Assembly: GCA_032252755.1 (NCBI GenBank)
Contig: JAVUPY010000010.1
Span: 1-64,000 of the forward strand
DNA: 64,000 bases
Source: Terriglobia bacterium
GTDB lineage: Bacteria > Acidobacteriota > Terriglobia > Terriglobales > Acidobacteriaceae
Direction: 5' to 3'
This document shows, in pieces, positions 41,694 to 49,788 of the stretch (its first letter is position 1; each line of letters opens with the position of its first letter). A program made the translations under genes and the position numbers. A model generated the notes under the pieces. It was not told the origin of the DNA, did no database searches, and worked only from the letters and a program-made list of their open reading frames with translations.

Positions 41694-43762
41694 GCGTCCC
41701 GGCGCAGGCGCCAACGAAGCTCTCCGCGGCCGCGGAGTGGATCATTCCATCGGCGGCGGTATCGCTCGTATTCGTGATGCTGGTGCCGATGCCGTCACTG
41801 CTTCTCGATTTGCTGCTGGCACTGAGCATCACGGCTTCCGTGCTGGTGTTGTTATCAGCGGTGCACATCCTCCGTCCCGTGCAGTTCTCTGTATTCCCCA
41901 GCCTGCTTTTGTTGCTGACGTTGTTCAGGTTGTCGCTGAACCTGGCGAGCAGCCGGCGAATTCTGCTGCATGGGAACGAGGGCGTCTCGGCGGCTGGAAG
42001 CGTAATCCAGGCGTTCGGACAATTCGTGGTCGGCGGTAATTATGTTGTTGGATTCGTGTTGTTCCTGGCGCTGATCGCGATCCAGTACATGGTAGTCAGC
42101 CACGGTGCGGTGCGTACGGCGGAAGTGACGGCGCGCTTCACTCTCGATGCCATGCCGGGCAAGCAGATGGCGATCGATGCCGACCTGAATGCGGGGCTGA
42201 TCGATGAGGCTGAGGCGCGGAGCCGGCGTGAGTCGGTGGCGCGGGAATCGGAATTCTATGGCGCAATGGATGGCGCGGCCAGGTTCAACCAGCGCGATGC
42301 GCTGGCAACGGTCCTGATCACGGCGATCAACATTATCGCGGGATTCCTGATCGGTGTTTTCCAACTCGACATTCCATTTCGCGAGGCGCTGAAGACTTAC
42401 ACCGTGCTCACCGTTGGCGATGGGTTGGTGACGATGATTCCGTCGCTGCTTGTATCGATTGCGGGTGCGATCGTCGTGACACGGGCTTCGTCGCAGAGCA
42501 GCCTGGGCACAGATGTGGGAGAGCAGTTGCTCGGGCGCAGCCGTCCGCTGTGGATCGGCGCCGGGACAATGCTGCTGCTGGCGCTGGTGCCGGGGCTGCC
42601 GAAAGTTTCGTTCATCGCGATGGCGGTCGGAGTCGGGTTCCTGGCGCGACGCGCCAAGAGGCAGCAGGACGCAACCACGGCGGCAAAGGCTAAGGCGACG
42701 GAACCGGAGGGTAAGCATCCGGTTGGAGACATTGCGGATGCATTGCCACTACTGGATGAACTCAGCCTCGAAGTTGGATATGGGTTGGTTCCGATCGTCG
42801 ACACGCGACAGGGTGGACAGTTGCTGTCGCGGGTGCGAGCGTTACGCAAACATTTGGCACAGCAGTTGGGATTCGTAGTCCCCCCTGTACACATTACCGA
42901 CAACCTTCGACTGAAACCGCACGAGTACGTGATCTGCCTCCGCGGGGTGGAAGTGTCGCGCTGGGAGATGCAGGCGGACCGTTTGCTGGCGATCAGTTCG
43001 TCCGCGGAGGAGCCCGCGATTCCAGGTATCGAAACGAAAGAGCCCGCGTTTGGCGTAAGTGCTCGATGGATTGTGCCGGCGGCGCGCGACCAGGCTGTCG
43101 CGGCGGGATTCGCAGTCGTAGACCAGACATCGGTTCTGGCGACACATCTGGCGGAGGTAATTCGGCAGAACGCGCACGAGTTGCTGACGCGCCAGGAGGC
43201 GAAGCGGCTCCTGGATCGGTTGAGCGAGAGTCACCCGAAACTGGCCGAAGAACTTGTTCCGAAACTGCTGAGCCTCGGCGAGGTGCAGCGCGTGCTGCAA
43301 CAGTTGCTCCGGGAGCAGGTGTCGATCCGCGACCTCGGGACAATTCTGGAGAGCATGGTGGAGATGGCGGCGATCAGCAAGAACCCGGTGCTGCTCGTGG
43401 AGTCGGCCCGGCAATCGCTGAGCCGGGCACTGGTAAAACCGCTGCTTTCGGGCGACGGCACGCTCAAGGTGCTGGCGCTTGACGCGGAGATCGAAGAAGA
43501 ACTGACGCGGGCATTCGACCCCCAGGCTGCCGCACCGGCGCAGTTGCCGCTACAACCGTCGTTCGCACGGCGATTGCTGGAGGGAATGAAACGACTGGCG
43601 GGAGAGCAGTTGTCGCTGGCCTCGCCCGTCCTGTTGTGTCCGACACCGGCCAGGTTCCATCTGCGGCGGTTGCTGGAGCCGTTTATTCCGAAATTGGTAG
43701 TGCTGTCGCCGGGAGAGGTCCCGCCGACTGTGCCGGTGCAAACGTTAGGAATGGTGCGATAG
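41690..43762 (+). CDS. flhA: Flagellar export gate protein FlhA
   Basis: Largest gate protein; its cytoplasmic ring docks substrates and chaperones. 690 residues. Eight N-terminal membrane helices (about 20-320), with the FHIPEP-like ARFTLDAMPGKQMAIDADLN and FYGAMDGAARFNQRDALATV motifs, then the cytoplasmic domain (about 345-690) with GYGLVPIVD and LGTILESMVEMAAISKNPVL. Followed directly by fliA; flhF and flhG, often found here, are absent. Confidence 0.97.
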   Translation: MSVPAQAPTKLSAAAEWIIPSAAVSLVFVMLVPMPSLLLDLLLALSITASVLVLLSAVHILRPVQFSVFPSLLLLLTLFRLSLNLASSRRILLHGNEGVSAAGSVIQAFGQFVVGGNYVVGFVLFLALIAIQYMVVSHGAVRTAEVTARFTLDAMPGKQMAIDADLNAGLIDEAEARSRRESVARESEFYGAMDGAARFNQRDALATVLITAINIIAGFLIGVFQLDIPFREALKTYTVLTVGDGLVTMIPSLLVSIAGAIVVTRASSQSSLGTDVGEQLLGRSRPLWIGAGTMLLLALVPGLPKVSFIAMAVGVGFLARRAKRQQDATTAAKAKATEPEGKHPVGDIADALPLLDELSLEVGYGLVPIVDTRQGGQLLSRVRALRKHLAQQLGFVVPPVHITDNLRLKPHEYVICLRGVEVSRWEMQADRLLAISSSAEEPAIPGIETKEPAFGVSARWIVPAARDQAVAAGFAVVDQTSVLATHLAEVIRQNAHELLTRQEAKRLLDRLSESHPKLAEELVPKLLSLGEVQRVLQQLLREQVSIRDLGTILESMVEMAAISKNPVLLVESARQSLSRALVKPLLSGDGTLKVLALDAEIEEELTRAFDPQAAAPAQLPLQPSFARRLLEGMKRLAGEQLSLASPVLLCPTPARFHLRRLLEPFIPKLVVLSPGEVPPTVPVQTLGMVR

Positions 43763-43777
43763 GGACAAGGAGGACAG

Positions 43778-44587
43778 ATGGGATCCGCCGACACTGCTTA
43801 CAAGATGATGGACCAGCACGAGCGAGACCGCCTGATCACGGAACAATTACCGCAGGTGCGCTACATCGCGCGGCGAATCCATGAGCGCTTGCCGCAGCAC
43901 GTGCAACTGGAAGACCTGGTGCATGCGGGAGTACTGGGACTGATTGACGCGGTGCACAAGTACGATTCGACCAAGCAGGTTCAGTTCAAGTCGTATGCGA
44001 AGTTCCGCATTCGGGGCGCAATCCTCGATAGTCTGCGCGAATTGGATTGGAGTCCGCGAGACCTTCGACGGAAGGCGCGGCGGATCGAAGAGGCGACGGC
44101 AAGTTTGAATTCAAAGCTGGGACGCGCGGCGAGCGAAACGGAAATAGCGGCAGAATTACACATCGACGTGGAAGAACTCCACCATATCCTCGGGGAACTC
44201 GGCGGACTCGACTTGGGGAGCTTGCAGATCGAATCGGCGTCGGGAGGTGAGATGGAGGACTTATGCGAATATGTGGCCGGAAATCCTGAAGAGAGCCCGT
44301 ACTTCTTGTGCCTGCAGTCGGAGATGAAGTCGGCGCTGGCGCGAGCAATTGGCGAGCTAGGTGAGAAAGAACAGCAGGTTTTATCGCTCTACTACTTCGA
44401 AGAGCTGACGATGAAAGAAGTGGGCGAAGTGCTTGGTGTCGGCGAGTCTCGAGTTTCACAAATTCATTCGCTTGCGTTGGTTCGGTTGCGTGCGCGAATG
44501 CAGGAGTTGCTGGTTTCCAAGATGATGCCGGGGCAGACGGGTCATTTAGTCGATGCGTTGCTGGAGGCGTCATGGAAAAGGTGCTGA
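43778..44587 (+). CDS. fliA: RNA polymerase sigma-28 factor FliA
   Basis: Directs transcription of late flagellar genes. 269 residues; ATG behind AAGGAGG. Regions 2 (LEDLVHAGVLGLIDAVHKYD, FKSYAKFRIRGAILDSLREL), 3 (ARRIEEATASLNSKLGRAAS) and 4 (LSLYYFEELTMKEVGEVLGV, ESRVSQIHSLALVRLR) are intact. Its promoters are visible at flagellin and flgM in this window. Overlaps fliM by 16 bases. Confidence 0.97.
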   Translation: MGSADTAYKMMDQHERDRLITEQLPQVRYIARRIHERLPQHVQLEDLVHAGVLGLIDAVHKYDSTKQVQFKSYAKFRIRGAILDSLRELDWSPRDLRRKARRIEEATASLNSKLGRAASETEIAAELHIDVEELHHILGELGGLDLGSLQIESASGGEMEDLCEYVAGNPEESPYFLCLQSEMKSALARAIGELGEKEQQVLSLYYFEELTMKEVGEVLGVGESRVSQIHSLALVRLRARMQELLVSKMMPGQTGHLVDALLEASWKRC

Positions 44588-45534
44588 ACCAGGATCAAAT
44601 CGATGCGATGGTCAGGGCAGCGCGTGGTCGCCCGACAGAAGGCATTGCAAATGAAGAACGTGTAAAACCATGGAATTGTGCCGAAAGCGGACAGATCGGG
44701 AGGGAATCGCTGCGTGCGATCACGCAACTGCATGAAGCATTTGCCCGCAATCTTACGCACTCATTGGGAGCATATCTGAGAGTGGTATTCGACGCGAATC
44801 TGGTTTCGGTAGAACAGCTGCCGTACAGCGATGTACTGACGCGGTTTCCGGAACTGACTTATCTCGCAACAGCACACATCGAACCAGCGAATGCGAGCGT
44901 TGCGTTTCAAATGGACTTGTCTCTGGCATTTCCGATCATCGATCTACTGCTGGGCGGCATCGGCGAGGCGGAGGCGGAAGTGCGCGAGATCACGGAAATC
45001 GAGGAGCAGATCCTGGATGGAGTGGTGCGAATCGTCTGCAAGGAATTGGAAATATCGTGGCAGCCTGCAGGGCTGGCGGTGTCATTCGAGCATAGGCAGA
45101 CGCCGGGGCAAATGCAGCAACTGATGGCGCCGAACGAAAAGACACTGGCTCTGAGCTTCGAGATTCGCATGGCTGAGAGCCGGGGAGTATTCAACGTGGT
45201 CTGCCCGTCATCTGTCTCGAACATTCTGTTGCGGAAGCTCGCGGACAACTGGGCATACCGGCGGCCCAAAGAACTATCCGAGTGTAGCCAGCAACTGATC
45301 GCCCGTTTGCTGGAGTGTCCGTTCCTGGCGGAACTCTCGCTCGAACCGCAGCCGATGGATGCGCGGCGATTGGTGGAACTTGTGCCAGGGGAGACCGTTC
45401 AATTCGAGCGGCAGGTGGAACAACCGGTCCGGTTGCTGGTTGCAAATCAATCTTGTTTCGAGGCAGACGTGGTGCGAATAGGTTCGCGAAGGGCGGGCCA
45501 TATCGGCGCCCGGATTGTGCCCTTGCAGAGCTAG
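44572..45534 (+). CDS. fliM: Flagellar motor switch protein FliM
   Basis: C-ring protein that receives CheY-P. 320 residues. The N-terminal CheY-binding helix reads VLNQDQIDAMVRAA; the CheC-like middle domain (about 45-235) contains DLLLGGIGEAEAEVREITEI; the C-terminal SpoA domain (about 245-318) binds FliN. Start lies inside the end of fliA. Confidence 0.95.
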   Translation: MEKVLNQDQIDAMVRAARGRPTEGIANEERVKPWNCAESGQIGRESLRAITQLHEAFARNLTHSLGAYLRVVFDANLVSVEQLPYSDVLTRFPELTYLATAHIEPANASVAFQMDLSLAFPIIDLLLGGIGEAEAEVREITEIEEQILDGVVRIVCKELEISWQPAGLAVSFEHRQTPGQMQQLMAPNEKTLALSFEIRMAESRGVFNVVCPSSVSNILLRKLADNWAYRRPKELSECSQQLIARLLECPFLAELSLEPQPMDARRLVELVPGETVQFERQVEQPVRLLVANQSCFEADVVRIGSRRAGHIGARIVPLQS

Positions 45535-45557
45535 AAGTTGCGAAATGAGGAAAATTT

Positions 45558-46325
45558 ATGGAACGGTTTGTTGAGACATTTTGCCAGGCAGCGGCTTCGG
45601 TGCTATCGCAGTGTTCCGGGCAGGAATGGAAAGTGCGGTCGGACGTATCCGTGATTGAGAACAGAGAGATTCGTGCGGTGCTTGCGACCTCAGGAGGACT
45701 CAATGGCGAGCTGATGGTTGAGTTCAGCCACAAGATTGCGCACGAACTGGCGCTGGCACTGTTAGGCCCGGAAGCCCAGGTCGCAGAAGCCGAAGAACGC
45801 GAAGCATTGACGGAATTATTGCGGCAGGTCTGCGGAACAGCTGCGACGGCGCTGCGACCGAGATTCTCGGAAGTGTCGTTCGCGGTTGCTCTTGAGGATC
45901 CGAAATGGACCCCTCAGGCGTTTGCGAGTCTTGTGCTCGAGAAACCGGAGTGGTCGGGAGCGGCAAGGTTGTGCTTCAGCGAGGAACTGCTGGCCGGGAT
46001 GCGCGACCTTGTGATCGAGACGGACCGTCCGGCGCTGGAAGGGGCACAAAGTAGCGGGAATCTTGATCTGCTCATGGATGTGCAACTGGGCGTTCGGCTG
46101 CGATTCGGGAGCCGCCGAATGCGTTTGCGCGAAATCCTGGAACTCCAACCGGGATCAGTGGTGGAACTAGATCGGCAAGTGCAGGAACCGGTGGACCTGC
46201 TGGTGGACAAGAAACTGATTGGACGGGGTGAAGTCGTGGTGGTGGACGGTCGGTATGGATTACGAGTAGGAGAAGTCGTAACCGCGCGCGAGAGAGTTGA
46301 ATCCCTGAGAAAGGATCCCAGATGA
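45558..46325 (+). CDS. FliY-like switch protein (CheX/CheC-like domain plus FliN domain)
   Basis: 255 residues. The C-terminal SpoA/FliN domain (about 165-240: LLMDVQLGVRLRFGSRRMRL, SVVELDRQVQEPVDLLVDKK) is clear. The N-terminal 150 residues resemble the CheC/CheX/FliY phosphatase fold. The catalytic E-x2-N appears as E86-L-L-R89, so the Asn is lost and phosphatase activity is unlikely. ATG behind GAGGA; overlaps the next gene by 4 bases. A second FliN-only protein is encoded at 38202, so the C-ring may use two FliN forms. Confidence 0.82.
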   Translation: MERFVETFCQAAASVLSQCSGQEWKVRSDVSVIENREIRAVLATSGGLNGELMVEFSHKIAHELALALLGPEAQVAEAEEREALTELLRQVCGTAATALRPRFSEVSFAVALEDPKWTPQAFASLVLEKPEWSGAARLCFSEELLAGMRDLVIETDRPALEGAQSSGNLDLLMDVQLGVRLRFGSRRMRLREILELQPGSVVELDRQVQEPVDLLVDKKLIGRGEVVVVDGRYGLRVGEVVTARERVESLRKDPR

Positions 46326-47164
46326 TTACAGAGTTGATGAATACCGCGCGTCGAATGGGTTCAAAAATCAATTGGGATGAACTGGCGCCAAGATGCAGAT
46401 GGGAGCGTTGCAGGCGGCGAACGCGATGGCAGGGAGTGCTGCGTAAGTCCGTGGGCGTGCGCTTTGCCGATCAGTGGTACTGCGGGGCAGAGTGCCTACG
46501 GGAGGAATTGGAACGCCGATTCGAAGCATTACTCGGCGAGCGACGAGGAGCGGGAAATCGTAAGCACCGAACGCCTGTTGGCCTTCTTTTGCTGTCGCGC
46601 GGCATTCTCGACGAGCCTCAGCTCTACGCGGCGTTGCAGGCGCATCGGGAAACCGGAGCGCGCGTTGGAGAGTGTCTGCGGCGTCTTGGAATCGCCAACG
46701 AAGGCCAGATAACGGCGGCGCTGGCCGTGCAATGGGGCTGTCCGGTGTATCCCGCTGGAGAACATCAGGGTTGTGAGCGACTGGTGCCGCGACTCCTTCA
46801 GCTGAAACACCGAATGACTCCGGTTCATTTGGCTGACTCCGGGAATTGCATGTTTGTCGGTTTTGCCCAGGACGTAAATTACACGGTGCTGCTGGCGATT
46901 GAGCAGATGCTGGATTGCCATGCCGAGCCGTGCATGATTGATGAGAGCGAACTCGAACGTCGACTCGGTAGTGACGCCGGCAACCGCGATGACGAGGTGG
47001 CCTTCACGACGGCGTTGACGGCAAAGGAAATGGCAATGAGTGTCGCGGGATATGCGGAGCGACTAGGTGCGGACCGGGTGCGCGTACACGGTTGTCTTGA
47101 CCACATTTGGGTTCGGGTGGAGAGAGCAGCCGGGAAGTTCGACCTGTTCTTCCAGCGGCCGTAA
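46322..47164 (+). CDS. MshEN-like domain protein with N-terminal cysteine cluster
   Basis: 280 residues, unknown function. A C25-x4-C30-x23-C54-x3-C58 arrangement suggests a small zinc site. Next (about 83-137) are two tandem MshEN/GSPII_E-N hairpin motifs: VGLLLLSRGILDEPQLYAAL and RVGECLRRLGIANEGQITAA, the second followed by LAVQ and matching the c-di-GMP-binding consensus well. The C-terminal half (about 140-280) keeps PilB/GspE-N-like features (WGCPVYP, CMFVGFAQDVNYTVLLAIEQ) but no ATPase. It overlaps the FliY-like gene (ATGA), so it is a bona fide member of the fliM operon. Confidence 0.75.
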   Translation: MITELMNTARRMGSKINWDELAPRCRWERCRRRTRWQGVLRKSVGVRFADQWYCGAECLREELERRFEALLGERRGAGNRKHRTPVGLLLLSRGILDEPQLYAALQAHRETGARVGECLRRLGIANEGQITAALAVQWGCPVYPAGEHQGCERLVPRLLQLKHRMTPVHLADSGNCMFVGFAQDVNYTVLLAIEQMLDCHAEPCMIDESELERRLGSDAGNRDDEVAFTTALTAKEMAMSVAGYAERLGADRVRVHGCLDHIWVRVERAAGKFDLFFQRP

Positions 47165-47192
47165 TAAAGCCGGCGCGCAATATCGCCGATGA
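47165..47192 (+). promoter_or_regulatory. Sigma-28-like promoter of cheY-cheX
   Basis: TAAA-N16-GCCGATGA directly after the stop of the MshEN protein and 53 bases before cheY. The -10 is identical to that of flagellin; the spacer is one longer than consensus. Confidence 0.6.
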
Positions 47193-47245
47193 AGAGAATG
47201 TACGTTGGACGCAAGGACTACTTCGCAGTTCCGAGGTAAGAGGCC

Positions 47246-47629
47246 ATGAAAGTTCGGGCCATGATAGTAGACGATTCGTCGGTCATGAGAAAGATCGTGG
47301 AGAGATCGTTGCGGCAGGCTGGGATCGAGATATCCCAGGTTGTGGAAGCGGGCAATGGTTCCGAGGCGCTTGGTCTTCTGCAAACTCAATCCGTGGATCT
47401 TATACTGTGCGACATCAACATGCCGGTAATGGACGGGTTAGAGTTTGTGCGGCGAGCTGCGAAGCTTGAGAATGGCCCGCGAGCCCCGATCGTGATGATT
47501 ACAACCGAAGGCAGCGAGTCGAATGTTGTGCACGCATTGCAGGCGGGAGCGAAGGGATACATTCGCAAACCATTTACAGCCGACCAGGTGAAAGAGCAGG
47601 TCACTCCTCTGCTGGAAAGGACCATATGA
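47246..47629 (+). CDS. cheY: Chemotaxis response regulator CheY
   Basis: Single receiver of 127 residues that carries the signal from CheA to FliM. Acidic pocket IVDDSSVMR, phospho-acceptor in LILCDINMPVMDG, T in ITTEG, and lysine in YIRKPFTADQV. It overlaps cheX by 4 bases and is adjacent to the switch genes, which supports CheY over a general regulator. Confidence 0.9.
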   Translation: MKVRAMIVDDSSVMRKIVERSLRQAGIEISQVVEAGNGSEALGLLQTQSVDLILCDINMPVMDGLEFVRRAAKLENGPRAPIVMITTEGSESNVVHALQAGAKGYIRKPFTADQVKEQVTPLLERTI

Positions 47630-48120
47630 GCGCGGCATCCGCGATAGATGCGAACTGGGAAACCGTCGAGCACTGGCGCTCCATGCTGGAAGTGGCCACA
47701 TGCGAGGTGTTCGAGATCGTGTTGGGTAGCAGCCTGGAGGCAACCAATAAGGTGTCAAACGGAACCGTTCACGAATACACAGCCATCGTTGGATTGGCGG
47801 GCTCAATGTGCGGAGTCATCACCCTGCGTTGCACAGCAGGTTCGGCTGCATTGATGGCTTCGAAGATGCTGGGCGTTCCAATTGTGGAAGCTGGTGGCCA
47901 GAGCCGCGATGCAATCGGGGAAGTCTGCAACATGATCGCGGGAAACTTTAAGACCAAGCTCACGAACCTCGCCAGCCAGTGCATGCTTTCTGTGCCAACC
48001 GTAATTACGGGGGCAGATTACCAACTGCATTCGCTCTCCGAAGGGGCCACGGCGGAAGCGACTTTGCGATTTGAAGATGAAATCCTTTGCGTCACTCTAG
48101 AGGTGACTGCGACGGTATAG
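47626..48120 (+). CDS. cheX: CheY-P phosphatase CheX
   Basis: 164 residues of the CheC/CheX/FliY family. The catalytic pair is present as E99-V-C-N102 in DAIGEVCNMIAGNFKTKL. Translationally coupled to cheY, so it most likely dephosphorylates that protein, in place of CheZ, which is not seen. Confidence 0.9.
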   Translation: MSAASAIDANWETVEHWRSMLEVATCEVFEIVLGSSLEATNKVSNGTVHEYTAIVGLAGSMCGVITLRCTAGSAALMASKMLGVPIVEAGGQSRDAIGEVCNMIAGNFKTKLTNLASQCMLSVPTVITGADYQLHSLSEGATAEATLRFEDEILCVTLEVTATV

Positions 48121-48153
48121 TTCGGCCATCTTTCTGCAATCCTCATTAATCTT

Positions 48154-48179
48154 TTCTAATCTCGGCGGCGCTAGTTTCG
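48154..48179 (+). promoter_or_regulatory. Conserved element TTCTAATCT-N9-TAGTTTCG before flgF
   Basis: TTCTAATCT at 48154-48162 and TAGTTTCG at 48172-48179, about 30 bases upstream of the sigma-54 -24 box. A related TTAATCTT lies just upstream (48146-48153). Nearly the same composite occurs at 24604-24628. Candidate activator binding site. Confidence 0.5.
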
Positions 48180-48209
48180 CAAACCACTCATTCCAAAGGA
48201 TGCCTTCGC

Positions 48210-48225
48210 TGGCCCAGAACCTGCA
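48210..48225 (+). promoter_or_regulatory. Sigma-54 promoter of flgF-flgG-flgA-flgH-flgI-flgJ
   Basis: TGGCCCA-N4-CTGCA with GG-N10-GC spacing; two mismatches in the -24 and one in the -12. Predicted start near 48236, just before the GGAGG ribosome site at 48237-48241. Confidence 0.6.
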
Positions 48226-48249
48226 GGGGTTCTAACTGGAGGCATCGTC

Positions 48250-48981
48250 GTGGATAGTGGTTTTTATGCTGCATGTGCGGGATTGATCGCGAAGATGCAA
48301 GCGCTCGATCTTGCGGCGAACAACCTGGCGAACAGTGGCACCGCCGGCTACCGAGGACAACGCGAAGTGTTTCGGCAGTTGCTGGCCGGCACCGTACCCG
48401 TCGGACAACTCAATCGGGTGGTGAATGCCTACGGGGTTATGGGCGATACGACCACCGACTTCAGTCAAGGGTCGCTGCAGAAAACCGACAATCCCCTGGA
48501 TTTTGCCATCGAGGGCCGCGCGATGTTTGCGGTGAAAACTTCCGAAGGCGTGCGTTACACGCGGGCAGGCGATTTTGACCTGGGGGCCGATCGCAAGTTG
48601 GTTACGCAAGATGGGGACGAGGTGCTGGGTGAGCAAGGTGCGATTCGGATTCCCGAAGGCAAACTGACGGTGAGCGACGACGGAACACTCTCGATCAATG
48701 GCGCGGTTGCGGGACGCTTAAAGCTGATTGAGTTCAACCCCGCAACCAGGCTCACGCCGGTTGGAGACGCTTACTATTCCGCGCCAACCGCCGCTGCTCA
48801 GCCGGCGAAGGGTTCGGTGCTACGCCAGGGGATGATCGAGGGCTCCAACGTACAGCCCCTCACGGCGGCAGTAAACCTGATTGCGATACAACGAAATTCG
48901 GAGAGCTTGCAGCGCGCGCTGTACCTATTTCATAACGAATTCAACAGGATTGCGGCGCAGGAATTGCCGCGAATCGGTTAG
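48250..48981 (+). CDS. flgF: Flagellar rod protein FlgF
   Basis: Proximal rod protein. 243 residues from a GTG behind GGAGG. N-terminal ALDLAANNLANSGTAGYRGQ and C-terminal IEGSNVQPLTAAVNLIAIQR are family motifs; central YTRAGDFDLGADRKLVTQDG shared with FlgE/FlgG. First gene of the distal rod and ring operon. Confidence 0.94.
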   Translation: MDSGFYAACAGLIAKMQALDLAANNLANSGTAGYRGQREVFRQLLAGTVPVGQLNRVVNAYGVMGDTTTDFSQGSLQKTDNPLDFAIEGRAMFAVKTSEGVRYTRAGDFDLGADRKLVTQDGDEVLGEQGAIRIPEGKLTVSDDGTLSINGAVAGRLKLIEFNPATRLTPVGDAYYSAPTAAAQPAKGSVLRQGMIEGSNVQPLTAAVNLIAIQRNSESLQRALYLFHNEFNRIAAQELPRIG

Positions 48982-48990
48982 GGAGAAGCT

Positions 48991-49782
48991 ATGTTCCGTG
49001 CACTGTATACGGCCGCGAGCGGTATGTCGGCGCAGCAGATGAACCTGGACAATGTTGCGAACAACCTCGCGAATTCGAGTACGGCGGGGTTCCGGAGGCG
49101 GAGAATCCAGTTCCAGGATTTGATGTATCAGAACCTGATCTCTCCCGGTGCGGCAGCCACGCAACAGACCACGCTTGCCGCGGGATTACAGGTGGGCCTC
49201 GGGACGCGGTCGGCGGCGTCAGAGGTGATTCAGAGTCAGGGGGACTTCACGCAAACGGGAAACCCGCTGGATCTCACCATCAAGGGCCAGGGATTTTTCC
49301 AGGTGCGCCTGCCGAGCGGCGACCTGGCATATACGAGAGCCGGGACTTTCCACCTCGATGCGCAGGGAAACATTGTCACTTCTGAAGGCAATCCACTGGA
49401 ACCTGCGATCACGATTCCTCCTGATGCGCAGTCGATCACGATCGGCAGCGATGGAACGGTTTCTGTCGTGCAGCCCGGGCAAAGCCAGGCGCAGCAAGTG
49501 GGGAGCATCCAGTTAGCGATGTTTCCTAATCCTGGCGGCTTGAACAGCATCGGCGGAAACCTTTTTCTTGCAACCACTGCATCTGGGGATCCGATCGTGG
49601 CGAATCCCGGTGGTTCGGAAGGACTGGGAACACTCGAGCAGGGATTCCTGGAGAGTTCGAACGTGAATGTCGTAGAGGAATTTGTACAGATGATCCTGGC
49701 GCAACGCTCGTACGAGGCAAACTCGCGGGTGGTTCGCGCGGCAGACGATATGTTCCAGCAGATCAACTCGTTGACACGTTAG
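48991..49782 (+). CDS. flgG: Flagellar distal rod protein FlgG
   Basis: 263 residues. MFRALYTAASGMSAQQMNLD and NVANNLANSSTAGFRRRRIQ at the N-terminus, the FlgG-specific extension that follows, and ESSNVNVVEEFVQMILAQRS at the C-terminus. Behind AGGGAGA. Confidence 0.97.
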   Translation: MFRALYTAASGMSAQQMNLDNVANNLANSSTAGFRRRRIQFQDLMYQNLISPGAAATQQTTLAAGLQVGLGTRSAASEVIQSQGDFTQTGNPLDLTIKGQGFFQVRLPSGDLAYTRAGTFHLDAQGNIVTSEGNPLEPAITIPPDAQSITIGSDGTVSVVQPGQSQAQQVGSIQLAMFPNPGGLNSIGGNLFLATTASGDPIVANPGGSEGLGTLEQGFLESSNVNVVEEFVQMILAQRSYEANSRVVRAADDMFQQINSLTR

Positions 49783-49788
49783 CGCGAT

